DNA of 33,917 nucleotides, taken from the NCBI GenBank assembly GCA_015066955.1, contig SVNJ01000005.1, positions 1-33,917 of the forward strand, in the 5' to 3' direction. This document shows, one piece after another, positions 16,167-25,146 of this stretch. Position 1 is the first letter of the stretch. Each line of letters begins with the position of its first letter. Under the pieces are notes generated by a model. That model was not told the DNA's origin, ran no database searches, and saw nothing but the letters and a program-made list of their open reading frames with translations. A program made the position numbers and the translations under genes. This DNA comes from Ruminococcus sp. Lineage in GTDB: Bacteria; Bacillota; Clostridia; Oscillospirales; Ruminococcaceae.

Positions 16167-17573
16167 ATGCTTAAGAATAATGAAAAGCAAATGGAAAAAA
16201 TCGTTGACCTTTGTAAGTCTAAGGGCTTTGTATATCCCGGCTCTGAGATTTACGGCGGTCTTGCAAATACATGGGACTACGGTCCGCTTGGTGTTGAACT
16301 TAAGAACAATATCAAGAAGGCATGGCTCAAGAAATTCGTTCAGGAAAACAAGTACAACGTAGGTCTTGACAGCGCTATCCTTATGAATCCGCAGACATGG
16401 GTTGCTTCAGGTCATATCGGCGGCTTCTCCGACCCCCTTATGGACTGTAAGGAGTGTAAGACACGTCACCGTGCAGACAACCTTATCGAGGACTTTGACG
16501 GCACAAACGTTGCAGGCTGGTCAAACGAGCAGATGACAGCTTATATCAACGAAAAGGAAATTCCATGTCCTGAGTGCGGAAAGCACAACTTCACTGATAT
16601 CCGTCAGTTCAACCTTATGTTCAAGACATTTCAGGGTGTAACAGAGGGTTCAAAGTCTGAGCTTTATCTCCGTCCCGAAACTGCACAGGGTATCTTCGTA
16701 AACTTTGCAAATATCCAGAGAACTACACGTAAAAAGGTTCCTTTCGGTGTAGCTCAGGTTGGTAAGTCATTCAGAAATGAGATTACTCCCGGAAACTTTA
16801 TCTTCCGTGTACGTGAGTTTGAGCAGATGGAGCTTGAATTCTTCTGCAAGCCGGGCACAGACCTTGAGTGGTTTGCTTACTGGAGAGAATTCTGCAAGAA
16901 CTTCCTTCTCAATATCGGTCTCAAGGAGGAGAATATCCGTCTCCGTGACCATGACCCTGAGGAGCTTTGCTTCTATTCAAAGGCTACTACAGACTTCGAA
17001 TACCTCTTCCCATTTGGCTGGGGCGAGCTGTGGGGTGTTGCTGACAGAACAGACTACGACCTCACTCAGCACATCAAGACCAGCAACAAGTCGCTTGAAT
17101 ACTTCGACCCTGAGACTAACGAAAAGTATATTCCTTACGTTATCGAGCCTTCGCTCGGCGTAGAGAGACTTTTCCTCTCAGTTGTTACAGAGGCTTACGA
17201 CGAAGAGGAGCTTACATCTGTTGACAAGAACGGCAACGAGAAGAAGGAAACAAGAACTGTTATGCACTTCCACCCTGCTCTTGCGCCTTACAAGGCAGCT
17301 GTGCTTCCTCTTGTAAAGAAGCTCACTCCTAAGGCTGAGGAAGTATACGAAATGCTTTCAAAGAAGTTCATGGTTGACTTTGACGAAACTGGTACTATCG
17401 GTAAGAGATACCGCCGTCAGGACGAAATCGGTACTCCTTTCTGTATCACATACGACTTCGATACACTTGAAAAGGATAACTGCGTAACAGTACGTGATCG
17501 TGACACAATGCAGCAGGAAAGAGTTGCTATCGATGACCTCGTAGCATATCTTGAGGCTAAAATGGAATTTTAA
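16167..17573 (+). CDS. glyS: Glycyl-tRNA synthetase, dimeric type
   Basis: 468 aa, the single-chain alpha2-type class II glycyl-tRNA synthetase (the bacterial/eukaryotic-like form, not the alpha/beta form). Motifs are [20 protein letters not shown] at the N-terminus, the zinc-like cluster CKECKTRH...CPECGKHNF, the class II motif 2 region [21 protein letters not shown], and motif 3 EPSLGVERL. The C-terminal part is the anticodon-binding domain. It charges tRNA-Gly. It is monocistronic with its own promoter and terminator, and has strongly biased codon use (CTT/CTC, AAG, GCT) like a highly expressed gene. ATG preceded by ACGAGG. Confidence 0.96.
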   Translation: MLKNNEKQMEKIVDLCKSKGFVYPGSEIYGGLANTWDYGPLGVELKNNIKKAWLKKFVQENKYNVGLDSAILMNPQTWVASGHIGGFSDPLMDCKECKTRHRADNLIEDFDGTNVAGWSNEQMTAYINEKEIPCPECGKHNFTDIRQFNLMFKTFQGVTEGSKSELYLRPETAQGIFVNFANIQRTTRKKVPFGVAQVGKSFRNEITPGNFIFRVREFEQMELEFFCKPGTDLEWFAYWREFCKNFLLNIGLKEENIRLRDHDPEELCFYSKATTDFEYLFPFGWGELWGVADRTDYDLTQHIKTSNKSLEYFDPETNEKYIPYVIEPSLGVERLFLSVVTEAYDEEELTSVDKNGNEKKETRTVMHFHPALAPYKAAVLPLVKKLTPKAEEVYEMLSKKFMVDFDETGTIGKRYRRQDEIGTPFCITYDFDTLEKDNCVTVRDRDTMQQERVAIDDLVAYLEAKMEF

Positions 17574-17582
17574 TTGAAACTG

Positions 17583-17607
17583 AAAGGGCGGATTTTCCGC
17601 CCTTTTT
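17583..17607 (+). terminator. Terminator of glyS
   Basis: Stem AAAGGGCGG/CCGCCCTTT with a short loop and TTTTT, about 10 bp after the glyS stop. Confidence 0.9.
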
Positions 17608-17620
17608 CTGTATATGCAAA

Positions 17621-17645
17621 GAGACGGCATCTTACGTGCCGTCTC
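17621..17645 (-). terminator. Hairpin after the - strand ABC permease
   Basis: Stem GAGACGGCA/TGCCGTCTC with a 7-nt loop in the short convergent gap, followed on the - strand by TTTGCATATA. Probable terminator of the GntR/ABC operon. Confidence 0.55.
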
Positions 17646-17687
17646 TTCTCATATTTATATATTCTTTCCTTGTTCTGCTATCTGGTA

Positions 17688-19916
17688 TCAGTCGTAGTAA
17701 TCGTAGTCGGGAGCATACATCTGCTTATTCATGGTGTATGCTTCTTTAAGAGCCTCAATAAGAGCGTCATTTTCATCACTCTTTATAAGGGCAAAGGATA
17801 TGCTTCCTCCTCTTCCAGCGTAAGGCTCAGCATACACAACACCTGAAACTTCCGAATCAATCACAACGGGAGCAGCCTTGCGAAGTGCCTCACACATAAG
17901 TGTCATATCTTCGCCGCTGTAATTTATATAGAGATCTTCGGGAGTATGAACGTAGTCGCAGTAGGCTGTCAGACGTTTGTCGGAATAATAATAATTTTCA
18001 GCCTCATCATAATCGGTTTCACCGGGCTCAGCAACCGAGTGATTTATAATAAGGTTATCTTCAATTCCTACATGCATACCATTTTCGCTTAAGGTTTCGG
18101 CTGTGATTTCCGGCGGAGTAAGTCCCATTTCATCAATAAGGGCAATAGTATCCTCAAAGCATTCTCTTACGGGGTAATCCACACCAAAGATGTAACCATA
18201 AACAGGAGATTTTTCGAACTCATCTTCGGTCATATCCTTCATATCCTCAGCATAAGCCTCCGCAAGCCTGTATAAATCCTTATTTTTAACAGAGACAACT
18301 TCTCCCTCTTCAAGCAACTGATTCGTCACTGAAAGCTCTGAACGCCTGTTTTTGATTTCTTCCAGTGTTTTTTCGGATATATCATAGTAATATGTATCGC
18401 TGCTGTAGTTCAATACCTCCTCAATGAGTTCGTATTCCATATATTCTGCATACTCGTCGGAAAGAAGAATGCTTTCAAAAAGATAAGCAAGTTCTTTCAT
18501 TGAGGTATCGTAGTATCTTGAAGAAATTGTACCGCTCTTCATATGATATGTAATATGAACAGTAGTATAGTCGTAATAGATGTTGCTGTTTTCGTAATAT
18601 TCCGGGCTTCTGGATACATCTTCGTAGTCATCGGGATTGTAGAAGCGGTCCACTATCTTCTCATGAGCGGCAACGGTTTCCTCTATTACATTTTTATCCT
18701 TGAATACGGTATTTGCGTCAATATAATAAGCGCTTCCGTAAAGCTGTATTGACACGGAATCAACCATTGAAGCGTTAGGTACATGCTTTCCCACACCGAA
18801 GCCCTCTGTTGCCATACATACATTGCACAGTACAAACACAGCCGCAACTGTAGCTCCGAATTTCACTATAGATACCCAGAAACGCCTGAAGCCTCTTCTT
18901 GAAATAACTTCGAGTATGAAGTAAATTATTCCGCATATAACGATACCCGTACCAACAGCCTCTGAATAAACGATAAACAGAGAGAGTATGCAGTAGATTC
19001 CGACAATCATGATAATATGATTGAACAGCTTGTATACATAGGGCTGAGAAACGCTTTCTGCCTTTCTGTGTTTATAGAGCAGATACGAGCCGATAATAAA
19101 TACCGCAAGAACAAAAAGCGACAATAAAAGCCAGCGCATGAAACCGTATGCGGCAAATGAGCTGCCGTAGCCGTAGTCCACACTGTCTGCATATATTACA
19201 ATATAACACAGCACTCCTATAGGGCTTGTCGAGGTAAAGAGCGTGTTTTCAAACACCGTTTCATTCCAGAAGCCAAAGCCTGCGGACTCGCATATAACGG
19301 TTGAGGTACACGCAATAACTGCGGGAATAAGCATATTCAATGCAAACGTACCGAAAACCGACTCAAATGAGCTTCCCGTACATACCGTTGCAAATACCGT
19401 GAGAGTATAGTAAAGTATTATACCCACAAGAATAATAAGACCTATTTTAAGAATCTCAGGGAAAACCTCCCAGTCGAATTCCACATCAAACATATTAGTG
19501 CCTGCCACAAGTACTATAAGGCTTACGATACCCGAAAGAAAAGCAGGTCCGATATATACCGTAAGTCCTGAAAGATACTCGCAGAAGAATTTCTGTTTAG
19601 CGGTCAGCGGAAGTGAATAGTTCATATCAACAAGGGTTTTTGTAAAAAGATAGCTGAAGCTGTTTCGTGCGATAAGCATACCTGAAAATATGCATATCAT
19701 AATTGCAAATGTTGATACGCCGAGAATAGATTCATCGGGGGAATACAAATCATTAGCATAAGTGTATTCCGAATAAATTATAAATGCAATCATGAGAGGA
19801 AGTCCTATCAGCTGAAGGACAATATTCACGATAAGAAGCCTTTTGTTTTCGGCAAGCTTATTTCGGAAATGTACTCCGAAGAAGCTTTTCTTAGACTCCG
19901 ATGTCACTGCTGTCAT
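17688..19916 (-). CDS. ABC transporter permease with large C-terminal extracytoplasmic domain
   Basis: About 742 aa. The N-terminal ~400 residues hold about ten transmembrane helices (for example LLIVNIVLQLIGLPLMIAF, YIGPAFLSGIVSLIVLVAG and HIIMIVGIYCILSLFIVY). The last ~330 residues after VFVLCNVCMATEG are hydrophilic, rich in Tyr/Glu/Asp and probably outside the cell, ending in PDYDYYD. I chose the ATG at 19916 behind GGAGGTG rather than the ORF start at 19955. It overlaps the ATPase gene by 26 bp, so the two form one transporter. With a GntR regulator of YtrA type upstream, it resembles Ytr-like systems that respond to cell-wall antibiotics; the substrate is unknown. Confidence 0.87.
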   Translation of the reverse strand: MTAVTSESKKSFFGVHFRNKLAENKRLLIVNIVLQLIGLPLMIAFIIYSEYTYANDLYSPDESILGVSTFAIMICIFSGMLIARNSFSYLFTKTLVDMNYSLPLTAKQKFFCEYLSGLTVYIGPAFLSGIVSLIVLVAGTNMFDVEFDWEVFPEILKIGLIILVGIILYYTLTVFATVCTGSSFESVFGTFALNMLIPAVIACTSTVICESAGFGFWNETVFENTLFTSTSPIGVLCYIVIYADSVDYGYGSSFAAYGFMRWLLLSLFVLAVFIIGSYLLYKHRKAESVSQPYVYKLFNHIIMIVGIYCILSLFIVYSEAVGTGIVICGIIYFILEVISRRGFRRFWVSIVKFGATVAAVFVLCNVCMATEGFGVGKHVPNASMVDSVSIQLYGSAYYIDANTVFKDKNVIEETVAAHEKIVDRFYNPDDYEDVSRSPEYYENSNIYYDYTTVHITYHMKSGTISSRYYDTSMKELAYLFESILLSDEYAEYMEYELIEEVLNYSSDTYYYDISEKTLEEIKNRRSELSVTNQLLEEGEVVSVKNKDLYRLAEAYAEDMKDMTEDEFEKSPVYGYIFGVDYPVRECFEDTIALIDEMGLTPPEITAETLSENGMHVGIEDNLIINHSVAEPGETDYDEAENYYYSDKRLTAYCDYVHTPEDLYINYSGEDMTLMCEALRKAAPVVIDSEVSGVVYAEPYAGRGGSISFALIKSDENDALIEALKEAYTMNKQMYAPDYDYYD

Positions 19917-20817
19917 ATCCGAGCACCTCCAGTTCATAGATAAATATTTCTTCAAGGGAAAGCGGAATTATTTCAAGCAGCATAGGCTTTTTCGGTGCAA
20001 ATGCTGACTTAAGGGTTTCTTCATCACCCTTTGCGATAATATAGTAGATACTCTGACTGCGTTCAAAGTGAAGAACGTCAAGACCAAGCTGTTCAATATC
20101 TTCACGGCTGTAATCCTTCGGAGTGCCGTCATCATTCGGCGGAAATACAGCCTGCACCTTATGGACACTGCTTTTTACGCTGTCAATTTCACGGGCAAAT
20201 ACTATTTTTCCGTTATGGAGAAGTGCCGCAGTATCGCAGACCTCGTTTATCTCTTTAAGGTTATGCGACGATATAATAGTTGTAAGCTGACGGTCAAGCA
20301 TAGCGTCAACAAGCATTTTCTTTACGATTATACGCATTGTCGGGTCAAGACCGTCAAATGCCTCGTCAAGAAGAAGGTAGTCCGTGCGGCAGGCAAGTCC
20401 GATAATAACGATTGCCTGTCTCTTCATACCCTTTGAAAAATCGCCTATCTTTTTATCAAGAGGAAGATTAACCTTTTGTCTGAGGCTTTCAAAAAGCTTA
20501 TTGGAAAAGTTCGGATAATAGCCCTTATAGTAGTCCCTGAGTTTTTTCAGTGTAAAGCCCGCAAACTGTACCGTTTCATCGTTTATGAAAAAGATTTTCT
20601 GCTTAAGCTTTACATTATCGTAAACCTTTTCCCCGTCAACAAGAACCTCTCCGTCTTCGGGACGGTAAATTCCCGAAATAAGCCTTAATATGGTGGATTT
20701 TCCCGCACCATTTGAGCCGAGAAGTCCGAATGCTGTGCCTTTTTCAATTTTAAGGCTGACATTATCGAGAGCTGTAAAGCTTCCGAAGCTTTTGGTAGTC
20801 TTAATAAGTTCAATCAT
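19891..20817 (-). CDS. ABC transporter ATP-binding protein, YtrB-like
   Basis: 308 aa. Walker A GSNGAGKST (about residues 34-42), signature-like FSKGMKRQ, Walker B YLLLDEAFDGLDP and the H-loop SSHNLKE. A C-terminal ~80-residue extension carries regulatory-like strands (VHKVQAVFPPNDDG...IYYIIAKGDEE). The signature reads SKGMK instead of SGGMK, common in this antibiotic-response subfamily. Its ATG overlaps the GntR stop by 4 bp and it overlaps the permease gene downstream, so regulator, ATPase and permease are one operon. Confidence 0.92.
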   Translation of the reverse strand: MIELIKTTKSFGSFTALDNVSLKIEKGTAFGLLGSNGAGKSTILRLISGIYRPEDGEVLVDGEKVYDNVKLKQKIFFINDETVQFAGFTLKKLRDYYKGYYPNFSNKLFESLRQKVNLPLDKKIGDFSKGMKRQAIVIIGLACRTDYLLLDEAFDGLDPTMRIIVKKMLVDAMLDRQLTTIISSHNLKEINEVCDTAALLHNGKIVFAREIDSVKSSVHKVQAVFPPNDDGTPKDYSREDIEQLGLDVLHFERSQSIYYIIAKGDEETLKSAFAPKKPMLLEIIPLSLEEIFIYELEVLGYDSSDIGV

Positions 20818-21179
20818 TCCCCGTGTTCCTCCTTTATCATGTCAATTCTTTCCTTAAGTTCGTCTGCGCCTATTCCCCTGTCAAACGCTTCCCGCACCGA
20901 TTTGTCAAAACCGCTCAGTATAGCCGAACGGAATATTTCCGCATTCGGCTTCGCTATAAAGCTGCCTCTGCCCTGAAGCGAATAAATTATGCCGTTTCGT
21001 TCAAGCTCCTGATATGCCTTTGCGACCGTATTCGGATTGACTCCCGCATCCTTTGCAAAACTCCTGACACTCGGAATCTGGTCATTTTCTTTTAACGTAC
21101 CCTTAATTATAAGCTCTATTATTTTTTTGTATATCTGCTCATAAATGGGCATACGGCTTGTAAGGTCGATATTAAACAT
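20814..21179 (-). CDS. GntR-family transcriptional regulator, YtrA-like
   Basis: 121 aa, the short YtrA type: an N-terminal winged helix (MPIYEQIYKKIIELIIKG, then IPSVRSFAKDAGVNPNTVAKAY) and only a ~45-residue helical C-terminal dimerisation part (DKSVREAFDRGIG). It probably represses its own operon by binding the site at 21200-21224. The ligand is not known in the family; Ytr systems respond to lipid-II-binding antibiotics. ATG preceded by AAAGGAGG. First gene of the operon with the ABC ATPase and permease. Confidence 0.93.
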   Translation of the reverse strand: MFNIDLTSRMPIYEQIYKKIIELIIKGTLKENDQIPSVRSFAKDAGVNPNTVAKAYQELERNGIIYSLQGRGSFIAKPNAEIFRSAILSGFDKSVREAFDRGIGADELKERIDMIKEEHGE

Positions 21180-21199
21180 AAATCCTCCTTTCTGTAGTA

Positions 21200-21224
21200 G
21201 GTGTACTATCCGTGTTATTACACT
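21200..21224 (-). promoter_or_regulatory. YtrA-type operator
   Basis: On the - strand AGTGTA, 13 bp, TACACC: one mismatch from the AGTGTA-N13-TACACT inverted repeat reported for B. subtilis YtrA. It lies just downstream of the -10 box, over the expected start of transcription, and 20 bp before the GntR ATG, a position suited to autorepression. Confidence 0.75.
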
Positions 21225-21227
21225 AAT

Positions 21228-21256
21228 ATAATATCACACTTCCTTTCCTTTGTCAA
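21228..21256 (-). promoter_or_regulatory. Sigma-A-type promoter of the GntR/ABC operon
   Basis: On the - strand, TTGACA (21256-21251), a 17-bp spacer, TATTAT (21233-21228). Confidence 0.85.
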
Positions 21257-21437
21257 TAGCAGATTTGACTTTTTATTTTACTATTGCCATGTTTCTGTGA
21301 AAAAAGAGCGAAAACATATAAAAACACAAGGCAATATAATACAAAACAGTGTTACCTTAAATTAAATTAAGCTTAAATAATTTCATATTGTGCATACAGC
21401 TGAGAAAGCTTAACGAATTTTTGTTAAAGTTTTGTTA

Positions 21438-21450
21438 GTGTAATTTACAC
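21438..21450. promoter_or_regulatory. 13-bp palindrome upstream of the GH5 promoter
   Basis: GTGTAA-T-TTACAC, a perfect palindrome 8 bp before the -35 box of the GH5 gene. It could be an activator or repressor site; the binding protein is unknown. Confidence 0.4.
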
Positions 21451-21458
21451 AAATTTCA

Positions 21459-21487
21459 TTGACAAACTTTTTGCAATGTGTTAATAT
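21459..21487 (+). promoter_or_regulatory. Sigma-A-type promoter of the GH5 gene
   Basis: TTGACA, a 17-bp spacer, TAATAT, 88 bp before the ATG at 21576. Confidence 0.8.
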
Positions 21488-21575
21488 GTAAATGCACTAT
21501 TTTTTGAATTTAGCAGACGCTTTCTGCACTGGGTGTCTGTTGAATATATTTTTATATAATATTAGGGAGGATATT

Positions 21576-23798
21576 ATGTTTAAAAACAGAAAAACAATTA
21601 AACGTATCGTAAGCATTTCGGCAGCTGCGGTATGCATGATGTCTGCACTGCGCTTCATGCCTGCACTGAAAAACGAAACATTTGCTGCTGATGAGCTTAC
21701 AGCATTCGAAATTACAAAAGAAATGAAAATCGGCTGGAATATCGGTAACTCACTCGATGCTACAGCTGCCGGCTCAAATCCCGGTCTCAGCACTGAAACT
21801 GCATGGGGCAACCCTAAAATCACAAAGGAGCTTATCGACGCTGTAAAAGCTAAGGGCTTCAACACTATCAGAATCCCTACAACATGGTATCAGCACCTTG
21901 ATGCGGATAACAACATCGACCCTGAGTGGATGGCTCGTGTACATGAAGTTGTAGATTACTGCTATGATAACGATATGTACATTATTCTTAACCTCCACCA
22001 TGAAGAGTGGGTTAACAGAGCTGATCTGGGTACTGCTTATGACGAAATGGCACCTAAGCTTCTGAAAATCTGGCAGCAGATTGCAGACGAATTCACAAAC
22101 TATGACCAGCACCTTATTTTTGAGTGTATGAACGAGCCGAGAGCTGTAGGTACTACTCACGAGTGGTGGGGTCCTGAGCAGAGCGAGGTTAACACAATCA
22201 ATAACCTCAACGCTGATTTCGTTGAGCTTATCAGAAACGACGATTCACCCTACGCTGACACACGTCTCCTTATGATTCCCGGCTACTGTGCAGCAAGTGA
22301 TATTTCAATGATTTCAAAAATCGCTGTTCCTGATGATGATTACGTTGCAGTTTCAATTCATGCTTATGTTCCTTATAACTTCACAATGAATTCTGCTGTT
22401 GCGGATCACAGCGTATTTACAGACAGCTACAAGGCAGAGCTTAAGTCAATCCTTGAAGGTATTCGCTCAACCTTTATTGCAGAAGATATTCCTGTAGTTA
22501 TCGGTGAGTTCGGTACATCAAACTTTGAGAATACCGACGCAAGAGTTGAATGGGCAAACGCTTATATCTCACAGGCTAAGTCTATCGGTGTTCCCTGTGT
22601 TCTCTGGGATAACAATACTATCACAAATCCTAAGGATCCCGGCGAGTGTCACGGCTATATAAACAGAAGAACACTCGAATGGTACGAGATTTCCGAGCCT
22701 GTTATTGCTGAAATGATGGACGTTCTTGCTGATGACTCCATTGTATGGGGCAGCGAAGGCAAGGGTCCTGAGTATATTCACTCCTCAATTGATTCAGGCA
22801 AGACCCTTACATCATCCTCACAGTCTATCGACGCTTCCATAAAAAATGGAAACTGCACCGGAAATTATGACGTTTCATGGGCTGCACTTCAAGGCAAGGA
22901 AATTGCTATAAAGTTCACAGGTGACGTTCCGCTTGCTTGCTTTATGGACAGCGAATGGGGCAACTGGACTCAGTTAAACCCTTATGACGTTGACAAGAAG
23001 AACGGTATTGCTTACTATTCTTATGAAGATATCAAATCAGCATGGACAGCTTCCTCAGAGCCTGCACATCTCTGTGCTATGACAATGGGTGTAACAACTG
23101 TAGATAAGATTTCTCTTATCGATGCTGCTACAATCAAAGAACCCGGCACAGATGACCCACAGCCTACAGATCCTGTAAAGCCTACAGACCCTGTAAATCC
23201 TACAGATCCCGTTGAGCCTACAACACCCGGTAATGAGGACTTTGTATTTGAGACATTATTCTATAATGTAGATATCTCCGAGAGAGTACAGGGCGGAAGC
23301 GTTATCACTCTTAAGATTGAAGGCGAGCCTTCTGCAAGTGTCGGCGGATGCGTAGGCTACGGTACAAACGAGGATGACTGGGTAAATATCGAGTGGAGCA
23401 CAAATCTCGACAACGACGGTGCTGCTGAGGTAGTCGTTGATATCAGCGATATCCCCGAAGAGCTTGATGCTGCACAGGTACAGATCTGGTGGTCAAATGT
23501 ATGGAATGCTTCCACAGAGACTGCAAAGGATTACCCCTGCGAAATGGTTGACTATAAGGTTGAAACAAAAGGTATGGGCGACATTTTATACGGTGACGTA
23601 AACAACAGCGGCGATGTTGAGGTTGCAGACGCTATCGCAGTTATGTCATACGTAACAAACGCTGAGAAATTCCCGCTTACAGCAGAGCAGCAGGCTGCTG
23701 CTGACGTATATCAGTCAGGTGACGGCGTTGGTATTAATGACGCAGTTTCAATTCAGAAGTATCTCACAAAGCTTATTAAGGTTCTTCCTGAATCCTGA
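21576..23798 (+). CDS. Secreted GH5 endoglucanase-like enzyme with dockerin
   Basis: 740 aa. I chose the ATG at 21576, behind GGGAGG; the ORF's extra 28 codons lie over the leader. Order: signal peptide (1-37, cleavage probably near TFAA); GH5 catalytic domain (about 45-385) with GWNIGNSLD, the acid/base Glu187 in MNEP, His262 in IHAY and the nucleophile Glu311 in IGEFG; a beta-rich module (about 390-520); a PTDPVKPTDPVNP linker (about 524-552); a second beta-rich module with IWWSNVW (about 555-665), both probably carbohydrate-binding; and a type I dockerin (about 670-740) with GDVNNSGDVEVADA and ADVYQSGDGVGINDA. It should hydrolyse beta-glucan or cellulose outside the cell as part of a cellulosome-like complex. 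Codon use is strongly biased. Confidence 0.95.
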   Translation: MFKNRKTIKRIVSISAAAVCMMSALRFMPALKNETFAADELTAFEITKEMKIGWNIGNSLDATAAGSNPGLSTETAWGNPKITKELIDAVKAKGFNTIRIPTTWYQHLDADNNIDPEWMARVHEVVDYCYDNDMYIILNLHHEEWVNRADLGTAYDEMAPKLLKIWQQIADEFTNYDQHLIFECMNEPRAVGTTHEWWGPEQSEVNTINNLNADFVELIRNDDSPYADTRLLMIPGYCAASDISMISKIAVPDDDYVAVSIHAYVPYNFTMNSAVADHSVFTDSYKAELKSILEGIRSTFIAEDIPVVIGEFGTSNFENTDARVEWANAYISQAKSIGVPCVLWDNNTITNPKDPGECHGYINRRTLEWYEISEPVIAEMMDVLADDSIVWGSEGKGPEYIHSSIDSGKTLTSSSQSIDASIKNGNCTGNYDVSWAALQGKEIAIKFTGDVPLACFMDSEWGNWTQLNPYDVDKKNGIAYYSYEDIKSAWTASSEPAHLCAMTMGVTTVDKISLIDAATIKEPGTDDPQPTDPVKPTDPVNPTDPVEPTTPGNEDFVFETLFYNVDISERVQGGSVITLKIEGEPSASVGGCVGYGTNEDDWVNIEWSTNLDNDGAAEVVVDISDIPEELDAAQVQIWWSNVWNASTETAKDYPCEMVDYKVETKGMGDILYGDVNNSGDVEVADAIAVMSYVTNAEKFPLTAEQQAAADVYQSGDGVGINDAVSIQKYLTKLIKVLPES

Positions 23799-23817
23799 TT
23801 AGTATAAGCCAAAATCA

Positions 23818-23845
23818 ACGGACGGCCATCGGCCGTCCGTTTTTG
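23818..23845 (+). terminator. Terminator of the GH5 gene
   Basis: A 10-bp stem ACGGACGGCC/GGCCGTCCGT with a 3-nt loop followed by TTTTT, 19 bp after the stop. Confidence 0.9.
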
Positions 23846-23889
23846 CGTGTATACATAAGAAATCCCCCGAAGCTTCAGGGGAGCAAAGA

Positions 23890-23929
23890 AATACCGCACA
23901 AAGCCCGTCTGAGGACTTTGTGCGGTATT
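23890..23929 (-). terminator. Terminator of the GT2 gene
   Basis: A 14-bp perfect stem AATACCGCACAAAG/CTTTGTGCGGTATT with a 12-nt loop, just after the GT2 stop on the - strand, followed by TTCTTTG. Confidence 0.8.
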
Positions 23930-23936
23930 GCCATTA

Positions 23937-24920
23937 TTATTCCTTATTCACAAACTCTGCGCCAAGCTCATTGATGAATTCTGCAACAATAAATCTCGGA
24001 CGCTGTTTAACTTCAGCGTAAATCTTGCCGATATACTCACCGATAATACCAAGGCAAAGGAGCTGAAGTCCGCCGATAAGCCATATTGAGCATATTGTAC
24101 TCGACCAGCCAAGCTCTGTATCACCGATAAGCTTTGAGATAAATGCCCAAATAAAGGCGATAATGCTGACAATGGTCATAAAGAAGCCGAGACTTGTAAT
24201 AAGCTTAAGAGGCTTTACGCTGAATGAGGTTATACCGTTCATTGCAAAGCTGAGCATCTTCTTAAGCGGATACTTGCTTTCACCTGCAAAACGTTCATGA
24301 CGCTCATAAAATACGCTTGTGCTCTGAAATCCGATAAGGGGAACCATTCCTCTGAGGAAAAGATTTACTTCCTTGAAATTCGCAAGCTCCTGAAGCACTC
24401 TCTTGCTCATGAGACGGAAGTCTGCATGATTATACACAACATCCGCACCCATGACCTTCATGAATTTATAGAAGCCCTCTGCGGTAAAGCGCTTGAAGAA
24501 GGTATCGGTTTTACGCTCGCTTCTTACGCCGTATACAACCTGATTGCCCTCATAGTATTTTTCAACCATAGCGTCAATGGTGTTGATATCGTCCTGAAGG
24601 TCTGCGTCCATAGTTATAGCCATATCGCAGATATCCTTTACAGTCATAAGACCCGCAAGTACAGCATTCTGATGTCCGCTGTTATGTGCAAGATTAATAC
24701 CTGAGAAGAAGTCAGGGTCGCTCTGATGAAGCTCCTGTATAATCTGCCATGTTTTGTCCTTTGAGCCGTCGTTTACGAAAACCACACGGCTTTTTGCAGA
24801 TATAAGCTGACGCTCTCTCAGCGACTGATATTTTTCCTTAAGCTGCTTTGCCGTTTCGTGAAGAACTTCTTCTTCGTTGTAGCACGGAACGACCATATAT
24901 AAAATTTCGGGATTAAGCAT
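23937..24920 (-). CDS. Family 2 glycosyltransferase, polyprenyl-phosphate type
   Basis: 327 aa. An N-terminal GT-A domain has VVPCYNEEEVL, VFVNDGSKD, the metal/sugar-nucleotide motif DADLQD (near residue 126), and LRGMVPLIGF. It is followed by two transmembrane helices at about 243-265 and 275-298 (GFFMTIVSIIAFIWAF; IWLIGGLQLLCLGIIGEYIGK). This is the GtrB/YkcC/DPM1-like architecture, which transfers a sugar from a nucleotide donor to undecaprenyl phosphate on the inner face of the membrane. The donor sugar and final glycan are unknown. It is monocistronic, with a perfect promoter and its own terminator; no flippase or GtrA partner is adjacent. Confidence 0.93.
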   Translation of the reverse strand: MLNPEILYMVVPCYNEEEVLHETAKQLKEKYQSLRERQLISAKSRVVFVNDGSKDKTWQIIQELHQSDPDFFSGINLAHNSGHQNAVLAGLMTVKDICDMAITMDADLQDDINTIDAMVEKYYEGNQVVYGVRSERKTDTFFKRFTAEGFYKFMKVMGADVVYNHADFRLMSKRVLQELANFKEVNLFLRGMVPLIGFQSTSVFYERHERFAGESKYPLKKMLSFAMNGITSFSVKPLKLITSLGFFMTIVSIIAFIWAFISKLIGDTELGWSSTICSIWLIGGLQLLCLGIIGEYIGKIYAEVKQRPRFIVAEFINELGAEFVNKE

Positions 24921-24954
24921 ATTAAACGTCCTCTTTTTATAGATTTATATTTAA

Positions 24955-24983
24955 ATTATAGCACTCTGCCTTATCAATGTCAA
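24955..24983 (-). promoter_or_regulatory. Sigma-A-type promoter of the GT2 gene
   Basis: On the - strand, TTGACA (24983-24978), a 17-bp spacer, TATAAT (24960-24955): a full consensus match. Confidence 0.9.
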
Positions 24984-25046
24984 GAACTATCCCCTGTTTC
25001 TCATGCAAATCATTTCAAAAGCAATTGCCTGATTATGTATTCCTTT

Positions 25047-25102
25047 TGTAGGGGCTGATTACGTAATTTATTCGTGGGTCGATGTGGGCATCGACCTCTA
25101 CA
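25047..25102. repeat. Degenerate REP-like inverted pair
   Basis: It begins TGTAGGGGCTGATT and ends ACCTCTACA, the inverted form of the head. The right part forms a hairpin GGTCGATG/CATCGACC (25077-25096). The TGTA heads face outward, as in the 10.7-kb REPIN, but the left arm has lost its palindrome. It sits between the GT2 promoter and the end of the GH26 gene. Confidence 0.6.
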
Positions 25103-25146
25103 GAACACACAAATGATTTAATATCTAAGATTGATTTGCATGTCTG

